Positions 1 through 4,472 of a stretch of DNA of 15,063 nucleotides are shown here, in pieces. The notes below the pieces were generated by a model. It was not told the origin of the DNA. It searched no databases and saw only the letters and a program-made list of their open reading frames with translations. Each line of letters begins with the position of its first letter. Position 1 is the first letter of the stretch. The position numbers were made by a program, and so were the translations under genes. The DNA is from Flavobacteriales bacterium UBA1993 (GTDB lineage Bacteria; Bacteroidota; Bacteroidia; Flavobacteriales_G; Salibacteraceae), in contig DDCZ01000069.1 in assembly GCA_002336485.1 (NCBI GenBank), positions 1 through 15,063 on the forward strand, given 5' to 3'.

Positions 1-116
1 TGGGTTGTAACACAAGTTTATTCTTTAGACACCGGCAAATAGCGGAACGCCGAAGCTGTGGTGAGAACTGTTTTGAGTGTGGTAGCTGTAGTAGTTCACA
101 AAGTCATTCAAATAGA

Positions 117-368
117 ATGGCAAATACCACAGGACGAAAGTTTGGCGGACGGGAGAAGGGCACACCCAATAAATTGACCAAAGAACTCAGGGGGGTTCTT
201 AAAAACCTTCTTCACTATGAGTTAGAGAATCTGCCACATCAACTTGAGAAATTACAACCAAAGGAGCGCATCGAATTAATCATCAAACTTCTGCCCTATG
301 GAATGCCCCGAGTTGAGCAGACCTCCTACAGAGTTGGTGAATTGAATCCTGATAATATGTGGGATTAA
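117..368 (+). CDS. Small basic hypothetical protein, mobile-element type (83 aa)
   Basis: The protein has a basic N-terminus with the motif GGREKGTPNKLTKE (residues 10-23). An amphipathic helical stretch follows (about 24-60), ending in LLPYGMP. The order resembles small DUF5681-like or terminase-small-subunit-like proteins of phages and mobile elements, where a Gly/Arg/Lys-rich 'KGTPNK' segment precedes helices ending in 'LLP'. That assignment is by pattern only. There is no signal peptide or membrane segment, so it should be cytoplasmic and could bind nucleic acid. The ATG at 117 is the only sensible start. A hairpin followed by T residues lies 14 bases after the stop, so it is probably a single-gene transcript. 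It sits 135 bp upstream of an HUH protein gene on the same strand, which supports an accessory-element origin. No specific function can be assigned. Confidence 0.6.
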   Translation: MANTTGRKFGGREKGTPNKLTKELRGVLKNLLHYELENLPHQLEKLQPKERIELIIKLLPYGMPRVEQTSYRVGELNPDNMWD

Positions 369-381
369 GAATAGCGGTTAG

Positions 382-411
382 AGGCGTATTAGTGGTTTGT
401 ATGCGCCTTTT
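382..411 (+). terminator. Hairpin terminator after the small basic gene
   Basis: AGGCGTAT (382-389) pairs with ATGCGCCT (401-408) through eight pairs, one of them G-T, around an 11-base loop. The stem runs into TTTT (408-411). It begins 14 bases after the stop codon of the 83-aa gene, as expected for a rho-independent terminator. The T-tract is short, so efficiency may be modest. Confidence 0.5.
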
Positions 412-503
412 CGGATGATTTAAAGAACGTATTAAAACCAAAAATTAGCAAGGCTTACTCCAAACCCCATTTACCATCGGTCTGTCCTTTAAACAACTAA
501 AAT

Positions 504-905
504 ATGAGTACTATTTCAACCCACTACGGACAATGGATAAGTCAATTTAATTGGTCACACATTGCAACGATAAGACTTCACTATAAGTTGACTGAGACAT
601 CAGCACAAAGGCTTGGTCAGAGAATCATCAGCAGCCCAAAAGAGATAAGCAGACTGTTTTATTCGGTTGAGAAGGACAGCTATGATAATATGAACCATAT
701 GCACCTGCTTCTTGAGTCCACTGCTCATACTTTATCAAGGAAAGATGTTGCTCAAGCTGCTGGGCTAAGCAGAAACCCAAAAGCCATCAGCTTCATTCAG
801 GAAGTAGATTCTAAAAAGGCTGTATCAATGTACACTACTAAATACATAGGCAACCCGAATGTCTACTACGGCATTGAAGACAAGGCGTGCTATAACTATT
901 ACTGA
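504..905 (+). CDS. Small HUH-type Rep-like protein (133 aa)
   Basis: The three landmarks of an HUH single-strand nickase fold appear in order. A beta-strand-like ATIRL (21-25) could be motif 1. NHMHLLLE (64-71) gives the metal-binding His-Met-His at 65-67. SMYTTKYIG (108-116) gives a candidate catalytic Tyr110 with Lys113 in the Y-x-x-K spacing of rolling-circle Rep proteins. At 133 residues it is near the minimum for a bare HUH domain: no helicase or extra DNA-binding domain is present. Known HUH proteins nick and rejoin DNA for plasmid or phage replication, transposition or conjugation; which of these applies here is unknown. The 3' end of the gene and the sequence after it recur at 1644-1705, and four 11-bp tandem repeats lie at 1571-1614. 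It converges with the DUF4468 gene across only 17 bp, with no terminator between. The HUH call rests on motifs alone. Confidence 0.6.
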   Translation: MSTISTHYGQWISQFNWSHIATIRLHYKLTETSAQRLGQRIISSPKEISRLFYSVEKDSYDNMNHMHLLLESTAHTLSRKDVAQAAGLSRNPKAISFIQEVDSKKAVSMYTTKYIGNPNVYYGIEDKACYNYY

Positions 906-931
906 CTCAAGCAGGGGTTGTGCTACCAATC
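873..931 (+). repeat. Direct repeat, copy 1 (3' end of the HUH gene)
   Basis: This 59-base segment starts at the codons for IEDKACYNYY, passes the HUH stop codon and ends inside the last codons of the convergent DUF4468 gene. Positions 873-922 match 1644-1693 at 46 of 50 bases. After a 3-base indel the match continues for nine more bases (8 identical). Homology to the second copy begins sharply at 873, inside the coding sequence. Confidence 0.8.
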
Positions 932-1486
932 TTCGGTTTTGGTCAAGCTTTCAAACATATATTCCTTAAAATGCTTCAATATCTCTTCAGCGCCTATTGA
1001 TGTATCATTCCTTAAATCAGTCCACAATACTTGATGCCATTTATCGCTAAGCATATTACTTTTCTTGGGACCTGAATAGTTCTCTGAGTCTGTGATTAAT
1101 CCTAAGGAATAAGATGGAAAGCTTGGTTTATGACGAAAGTTTGTCAATTCAATTTTTGAACGACCTTCTTTAAACATAACTTTAATCCTAAACTCAATCG
1201 TTCCACTGACGTCTTTATACTTCGTACCTGAAGGCGCAGTATAATTAAAACGTCCATCACCTAAAATTATTCCTGCCTCTCGGTCTTTGGTCTCAATTAC
1301 AGCACGTGAATCATTAAAAAATTCTGCAAACCAAACAAGAGCATTTGAATACAAGACATCTCCACTTGCGTTATTTAACTCGACCACATCGGAATACTCA
1401 ATTCCATTCTGCGCTTTTGAGCCAACAGGGAGACAAAATAATAGACCTATTAACAATGATAAACTTCGAGAATGCATACTATTCAT
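923..1486 (-). CDS. Secreted DUF4468-type protein with TBP-like fold
   Basis: The N-terminus is a Sec signal peptide: a short polar start, the hydrophobic core LSLLIGLLFCLPVG, and cleavage probably after SKAQ. The mature part begins with a strand (IEYSDVVELNN), then YSNALVWFAEFFNDSRAVIETKDREAG, then GDGRFNYTAPSG and GTIEFRIKVMFKEGRSKIELTNFRH. This order matches the DUF4468 family ('with TBP-like fold') common in secreted Bacteroidota proteins: a helix with WFA, a K-D-x-E-A-G turn, and paired strands ending in 'TNFRH'. The molecular function of the family is unknown. I chose the ATG at 1486; a TTG at 1495 would add three residues. The stop and last two codons lie inside a repeat shared with the HUH gene tail. 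A four-unit 11-bp repeat lies 85-128 bases upstream of the start and could influence transcription. Confidence 0.7.
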   Translation of the reverse strand: MNSMHSRSLSLLIGLLFCLPVGSKAQNGIEYSDVVELNNASGDVLYSNALVWFAEFFNDSRAVIETKDREAGIILGDGRFNYTAPSGTKYKDVSGTIEFRIKVMFKEGRSKIELTNFRHKPSFPSYSLGLITDSENYSGPKKSNMLSDKWHQVLWTDLRNDTSIGAEEILKHFKEYMFESLTKTEDW

Positions 1487-1570
1487 TTTTCTCAAAAATA
1501 GATTTTTAGTCTTTTATCGGTTCAGTAAATCAGAAAACGGTTTAAATAACACCTCTGATGTATGCATCTG

Positions 1571-1614
1571 CAATGCAAGTGCAATGCAAGTGCAATGCAA
1601 GTGCAATGCAAGTG
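1571..1614 (+). repeat. Four perfect 11-bp tandem repeats (CAATGCAAGTG), iteron-like
   Basis: CAATGCAAGTG is repeated four times without mismatch, followed by CATTAC. The period of 11 bp places each unit on nearly the same face of the helix, as in protein-binding iterons. The array lies 30 bases before the second copy of the HUH-gene tail and upstream of the DUF4468 gene on the other strand. Either a Rep-binding origin or an operator is possible. Simple slippage expansion is the null explanation. Confidence 0.85.
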
Positions 1615-1643
1615 CATTACGGTCGAATTATTAAAACTAAGTG

Positions 1644-1705
1644 ATTGAAGACAAGGCATACTATAACTATTACTGACTCGAGCAGGGTTTGTGACTCTAC
1701 TAATC
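1644..1705 (+). repeat. Direct repeat, copy 2 (orphan HUH-gene tail)
   Basis: This copy of 873-931 has no HUH gene in front of it. Read in the same frame it still encodes IEDKAYYNYY and a TGA stop. Within the coding part the two changes are one synonymous (GCG to GCA) and one Cys-to-Tyr (TGC to TAC). It is either the remnant of a second, diverged HUH gene or a recombination-site duplicate. Confidence 0.75.
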
Positions 1706-1710
1706 AATAA

Positions 1711-1732
1711 CAATGGAAATCACAATCCATTG
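1711..1732. other. Perfect 7-bp inverted repeat with 8-base loop
   Basis: CAATGGA (1711-1717) and TCCATTG (1726-1732) form a hairpin five bases after the second HUH-tail repeat. No T-tract follows on the plus strand, so it is a poor terminator. Its position next to the repeat could suit a recognition hairpin of an HUH enzyme, but this is inference. The rest of the gene-free stretch 1733-1860 shows only short imperfect repeats, including two GTTACA units 12 bp apart (1835-1851). Confidence 0.35.
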
Positions 1733-1860
1733 CAAGTCTCTAAACTATTATCTATAACTGGCTATGCTGGTAGCTAAAGATGATACCGCCAATTTGAAGG
1801 GTAATACTCACTGAAACCCTTATTTCAAAAAAGCGTTACAAATGTGTTACAACTGGGAAA

Positions 1861-1890
1861 TAAAAAAAGGATTGCCATTCGCAACCCTTT
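1861..1890 (-). terminator. Rho-independent terminator of the tRNA-Ala gene
   Basis: On the minus strand AAAGGGTTGC pairs with GCAATCCTTT (ten pairs, one G-T) around the loop GAATG, followed by an uninterrupted run of T residues (plus-strand A at 1862-1868). The hairpin begins 12 bases after the tRNA 3' end, which is the expected position. Confidence 0.85.
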
Positions 1891-1901
1891 GATTATCAGA
1901 G

Positions 1902-1975
1902 TGGAGAAGATGGGAGTCGAACCCACGACCTCTTGACTGCCAGTCAAGCGCTCTAGCCAACTGAGCTACATCCCC
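1902..1975 (-). tRNA. tRNA-Ala (anticodon GGC)
   Basis: A full cloverleaf can be drawn on the minus strand. The acceptor stem is GGGGATG/CTTCTCC with one T-T mismatch at 6-67. The D-stem is GCTC/GAGC and the anticodon stem CTTGA/TCAAG. The T-arm contains GGTTCGACTCC. The seven-base loop CTGGCAG gives anticodon GGC, reading GCC (Ala). The G3-T70 wobble pair, the identity element of alanine tRNAs, and discriminator A73 agree. The CCA end is not encoded. The gene is 74 bases long and is followed by a strong terminator. Its first 12 bases are repeated upstream in its own leader. Confidence 0.93.
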
Positions 1976-1976
1976 A

Positions 1977-2045
1977 GACTTTAACATGGGATGTAGCGAA
2001 GTGCCTGTCCGCCAGAGCGGAGCGAGGGAGGAAGCTACATCCCCA
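1977..2045 (-). repeat. Palindromic element in the tRNA-Ala leader, with a copy of the tRNA 5' end
   Basis: On the minus strand the leader carries TGGGGATGTAGCT (2045-2033), identical to the last leader base plus the first 12 bases of the tRNA (1976-1964). An inverted copy GCTACATCCC lies between the two (plus 1988-1997). The outer pair closes a hairpin with a 10-bp stem. An inner hairpin, TCCGC(2008-2012)-CAGA-GCGGA(2017-2021), sits inside it. The 56 bases between the 13-bp direct repeats could be a small inserted palindromic element with a target duplication. Confidence 0.7.
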
Positions 2046-2054
2046 ACAAGGGCC

Positions 2055-2062
2055 CAAATATA
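2055..2062 (-). promoter_or_regulatory. Probable -7 box of the tRNA-Ala promoter
   Basis: On the minus strand this reads TATATTTG, a perfect match to the Bacteroidota -7 consensus TAnnTTTG. A TTTG lies 15 bases further upstream (2081-2078), closer than the usual spacing of about 17-23. Transcription would start near 2048, just before the duplicated tRNA start, so the palindromic leader would be part of the precursor. Confidence 0.55.
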
Positions 2063-2150
2063 GAATTAAGTCGATCACAAAAAGCCCCGATTTAGGCCCT
2101 ACATTATCGGAACTAGAATCGAGGCAAATGAAAAATCGAATACTTGTTTT

Positions 2151-3350
2151 CTAGTTCATGGAATACTGAATTGGCAGCACCATTTTCATTTTTACGGGCA
2201 TCCCGTCCCTTTCGGCTGGTTCCCAGTTTGGCATGTTCTGAACGTAGGTTATCGCAGGTGAGTCAAGTCGCTCATCGTCGCTCTTTAGCGCATGCACATC
2301 GTGCAACGAACCGTCTTCATAGACAATAAATTCCAACATTACTTTTCCTTGCACCTCGTCTGCTTTCAGCTCTTCCGGATAGGTAAACCCTTCCTGAAAG
2401 TAGGCCATCATGCCTTCTTGGCCACCTACAAATTGTGCAGGTTTATCCACTTCTGATTTGTTCGAAAAGACCGACGCGTTTTGGTTGATCTCCGTCGTGG
2501 TTTGCGGGTCGGTGACGTCCGAATCTTGCGTGCAGGCATTGAGCCAGAGTCCACCAACGAGCAGCGGTAATATCAGCCCATAGGCCAATTTTGATCTTTG
2601 TTTTGATTTCTGTTTGTTCATCATTTTTATTCTGTTTTTAAGATGTGATTCTGATTTAAATGTGTTCGCCATGGCAAACACGTTTGTGTCTAATGCTTGA
2701 TTTAAAAGCGTGTATTGATAGTCCGTTCCAAAGGCGCTCAGGGTTTTCTCGTCCGCTAAATATTCATGGTTCAATCGCACCTCGCGCAATGCCAAATGAA
2801 TGGTAGGGTTAAACCAAAAGACAACGCGTGCTATGGAGTAGATTAGGATGTCCAACGAATGAAACTGCTCCACATGCACATGTTCATGAGACACAATCAT
2901 AGAGCGTGTGTCCGAGTCGATGTTTTGCCCGATGTGGATGTGCTTAAAGAATGAAAAGGCGTGCGTTCCTTCTGATAAATAAGACCCATCATCTTCCATT
3001 TCATTGGTCTTCTTGTGCATGGAAAGAACCTGATACATCGAACGTAAAAACACTATGAAGGAGATGCCAACACCCAAGGCATAAGCTACCATTATCCAGT
3101 CTGCAACTCCCATGGATGCGGAGCGCGCGGCTTGATCGGTGATCTGTAGTGCGGGTAGGGTGAAGGTGTAAAGTGTGGAGCGTTCCACCAACGAAGATGG
3201 AATGGACGCCAATGGTGATAGAACAGAAAAGATTAACGTACCTATGAGATAGGTGCGGTTAAACTTGAAAAAGGTCAACTTCTTGAAGCATAAAACGAAG
3301 ACTGCATACGCCGACAAAAACAGAATACTTGAGGTAAGTAAATACATCAT
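2151..3350 (-). CDS. BlaR1-like M56 membrane metallopeptidase with TonB C-terminal domain
   Basis: This inner-membrane protein of 399 aa has hydrophobic segments at about 2-22, 33-50 and 83-104. A gluzincin-type site follows: HEHVH (155-159) supplies two zinc His and the catalytic Glu156, and HEYLADE (195-201) supplies Glu196 as the probable third ligand. A further membrane segment (about 255-272) ends in LNAC. The last ~95 residues (about 305-399) are a TonB C-terminal-like domain (FVGG, YPEELK, GKVMLEFIVYEDG, NWEPAERDGMPV). The penicillin-binding sensor of true BlaR1 is absent. In BlaR/MecR systems the M56 protease causes loss of the BlaI repressor after sensing; here the BlaI gene is directly upstream with a 4-bp ATGA overlap, so the same logic is inferred. 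The external TonB-like domain may sense or contact envelope partners; the inducer is unknown. Confidence 0.85.
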   Translation of the reverse strand: MMYLLTSSILFLSAYAVFVLCFKKLTFFKFNRTYLIGTLIFSVLSPLASIPSSLVERSTLYTFTLPALQITDQAARSASMGVADWIMVAYALGVGISFIVFLRSMYQVLSMHKKTNEMEDDGSYLSEGTHAFSFFKHIHIGQNIDSDTRSMIVSHEHVHVEQFHSLDILIYSIARVVFWFNPTIHLALREVRLNHEYLADEKTLSAFGTDYQYTLLNQALDTNVFAMANTFKSESHLKNRIKMMNKQKSKQRSKLAYGLILPLLVGGLWLNACTQDSDVTDPQTTTEINQNASVFSNKSEVDKPAQFVGGQEGMMAYFQEGFTYPEELKADEVQGKVMLEFIVYEDGSLHDVHALKSDDERLDSPAITYVQNMPNWEPAERDGMPVKMKMVLPIQYSMN

Positions 3351-3727
3351 GATTTCTCGTTTTTGCGTGACTCAATGCTCTTGAGAATCTCGTCAAGATC
3401 ACCCGTGTTGAGCTTATTCTCCGCCATGAAAAACGACACCAATTCCTTGGCCGATCCATTGAAATAATTCGACACCAGGTTTCCAGCCGTAAATCGGCTG
3501 TAATCCTGTTTTGAAATCAATGGGAAGTATTCATGGGTTTTGCCATAGGCCTTGTACCCAGCAAATCCCTTTGTCACCAATATTCGAATGATGGTGCTAA
3601 CCGTGTTGTATGCGGGTTTTGGTTCGTCCATCTCTGCAAGGATGTCCTTCACAAAGCATTTCTCGAGAGACCAAAGGTGATGCATCACCTGTTCTTCGGC
3701 CCGGGTCAGTTCTTTTTCCTGATTCAT
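3347..3727 (-). CDS. BlaI/MecI/CopY-family transcriptional repressor
   Basis: The 126-aa protein is of usual family length. The winged helix fills residues 7-75: LTRAEEQVMHHLWSLE, then VKDILAEM, then the recognition region PAYNTVSTIIRILVTKGFAGYKAYGKTHEYFPL, a signature of BlaI/MecI proteins. The C-terminal half (about 76-118) is helical and would form the dimer and protease-cleavage region. It should repress its own operon by binding an inverted repeat. Such a repeat array lies 14-38 bases upstream of the ATG. The gene overlaps the M56-TonB gene by four bases, so the two are translated together. The target is probably local rather than a beta-lactamase, since none is nearby. Confidence 0.9.
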   Translation of the reverse strand: MNQEKELTRAEEQVMHHLWSLEKCFVKDILAEMDEPKPAYNTVSTIIRILVTKGFAGYKAYGKTHEYFPLISKQDYSRFTAGNLVSNYFNGSAKELVSFFMAENKLNTGDLDEILKSIESRKNEKS

Positions 3728-3740
3728 GAGGCGAATGTAT

Positions 3741-3765
3741 AACTAAAAACATAGTTACACAACTA
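3741..3765. promoter_or_regulatory. Candidate BlaI operator: alternating AACTA/TAGTT half-sites
   Basis: AACTA (3741-3745), TAGTT (3752-3756) and AACTA (3761-3765) form two overlapping inverted repeats with gaps of 6 and 4 bases. A further AACTA lies at 3782-3786. On the minus strand TATGTTTT (3753-3746), one base off TAnnTTTG, sits between half-sites, so a bound repressor would cover the core promoter. BlaI operators elsewhere are TACA/TGTA inverted repeats, so the exact half-site differs. Autoregulation is inferred. Confidence 0.5.
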
Positions 3766-3799
3766 AGAACTTAATTCATTCAACTAGGACAGCTGCAAT

Positions 3800-4345
3800 T
3801 TATCCCGCCAATAATGCATCGATTTTTGTGCGCACTTCCGCGTCTAGAACGGATTTGCTTGGAGCAATCATTTCAACCAAAATGCCATTCTTGTCGATCA
3901 AATATTTTTGAAAATTCCATTTTACATTTGAGTCCATCACCCCGTTTTGGTCCTTTTCTGTCAAGAATTGATACAAGGGGTGCATGTCCTTTCCCTTTAC
4001 GCTAATCTTCGAAAACATGGGGAAACTGACACCATAGTTTTTGGTGCAGAAGGTTTCAATTTCATCGTCCGTGCCTGGCTCTTGCCCTGCAAAATTGTTT
4101 GCTGGAAATCCAAGAATTACCAAGCCTTCGGATTCCTTCTCCGTGTAAAGTGCCTGTAAGTCTTTATACTGCGGTGTCAATCCACACTTGCTGGCCACGT
4201 TTAAAATTAGGACTACTTTTCCTTGGTATTGATCCAAGCTAACTTCATCCCCGTCAATGCTGGTCATGGTAAACTGATGGATTGAATTTGATGCAGGCAT
4301 GGCCATCATTCCGACCATTGCAATTAGTATAGTGAGTGTTTTCAT
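3800..4345 (-). CDS. Exported thiol glutathione peroxidase (thioredoxin-dependent type)
   Basis: Numbered from the ATG at 4345, the 181-aa protein begins with a signal-like hydrophobic stretch (KTLTILIAMVGMMAMPAS), followed by a complete GPx fold. The active-site tetrad is visible: Cys54 (SKCGLTPQY), Gln88 (NNFAGQEPG), Trp133 and Asn134 (KWNFQKYL). A second cysteine, Cys100 (ETFCTKNYGVSFP), is at the resolving position of yeast Gpx3-type enzymes. That suggests a two-Cys peroxidase reduced by thioredoxin rather than glutathione. The peroxidatic residue is Cys, not selenocysteine. It should reduce H2O2 or lipid peroxides in the periplasm. An upstream in-frame start at 4381 would put 12 extra residues before the signal, so I prefer 4345. 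It lies just upstream of blaI on the same strand and divergent from the T9SS gene. Confidence 0.92.
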   Translation of the reverse strand: MKTLTILIAMVGMMAMPASNSIHQFTMTSIDGDEVSLDQYQGKVVLILNVASKCGLTPQYKDLQALYTEKESEGLVILGFPANNFAGQEPGTDDEIETFCTKNYGVSFPMFSKISVKGKDMHPLYQFLTEKDQNGVMDSNVKWNFQKYLIDKNGILVEMIAPSKSVLDAEVRTKIDALLAG

Positions 4346-4376
4346 TTTTCGTGTCTTTTTGAATACAACAAACAAA

Positions 4377-4389
4377 ATCAAATTTTGAT
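4377..4389. promoter_or_regulatory. 13-bp palindrome upstream of the peroxidase gene
   Basis: ATCAAATTTTGAT is a perfect 6-1-6 palindrome lying 31 bases upstream of the peroxidase ATG, in the 127-bp divergent gap shared with the T9SS gene. It is placed like an operator, but A/T-rich palindromes arise easily by chance. No TAnnTTTG box was found for either gene in this gap. Confidence 0.25.
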
Positions 4390-4472
4390 CAGTGCATGTG
4401 AAAAATAACTGCTTAACCGCTCATTTTCTTCTTCGATAAAAAGACATTACCTTGTCCACAATACTTTGAATT

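Noticed and set aside
504..905. IS200/IS605 transposase (TnpA)
   Set aside because: Size and HUH motif are compatible, but the overall sequence and the YTTKYIG motif look closer to Rep proteins. No subterminal hairpins of an IS200 element could be outlined.
1571..1614. CRISPR-like array
   Set aside because: The units are contiguous 11-mers with no spacers, and no cas gene is in the window.
1644..1676. A functional short gene at the orphan HUH tail
   Set aside because: Only ten homologous codons remain, without HUH motifs or a start, so it is recorded as a repeat.
1287..1713. Open frames on both strands across the 11-bp repeats
   Set aside because: Composition follows the repeat (alternating Cys/Ala/Met/His), they overlap the DUF4468 gene, and no domain is visible.
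2076..2100. Terminator after the M56-TonB gene (AGGGCC ... GGGGCTTTTTG on the minus strand)
   Set aside because: Only three consecutive pairs form before the T-run, and the T-run doubles as the possible -33 region of the tRNA promoter.
3800..4345. Selenocysteine glutathione peroxidase
   Set aside because: The peroxidatic codon is Cys and the frame is uninterrupted; no in-frame TGA is present.
4461..4472. ATACTTTGAATT before the T9SS gene as a -7 box
   Set aside because: The TA-to-TTTG gap is one base instead of two, and the box would end only four bases before the ATG.
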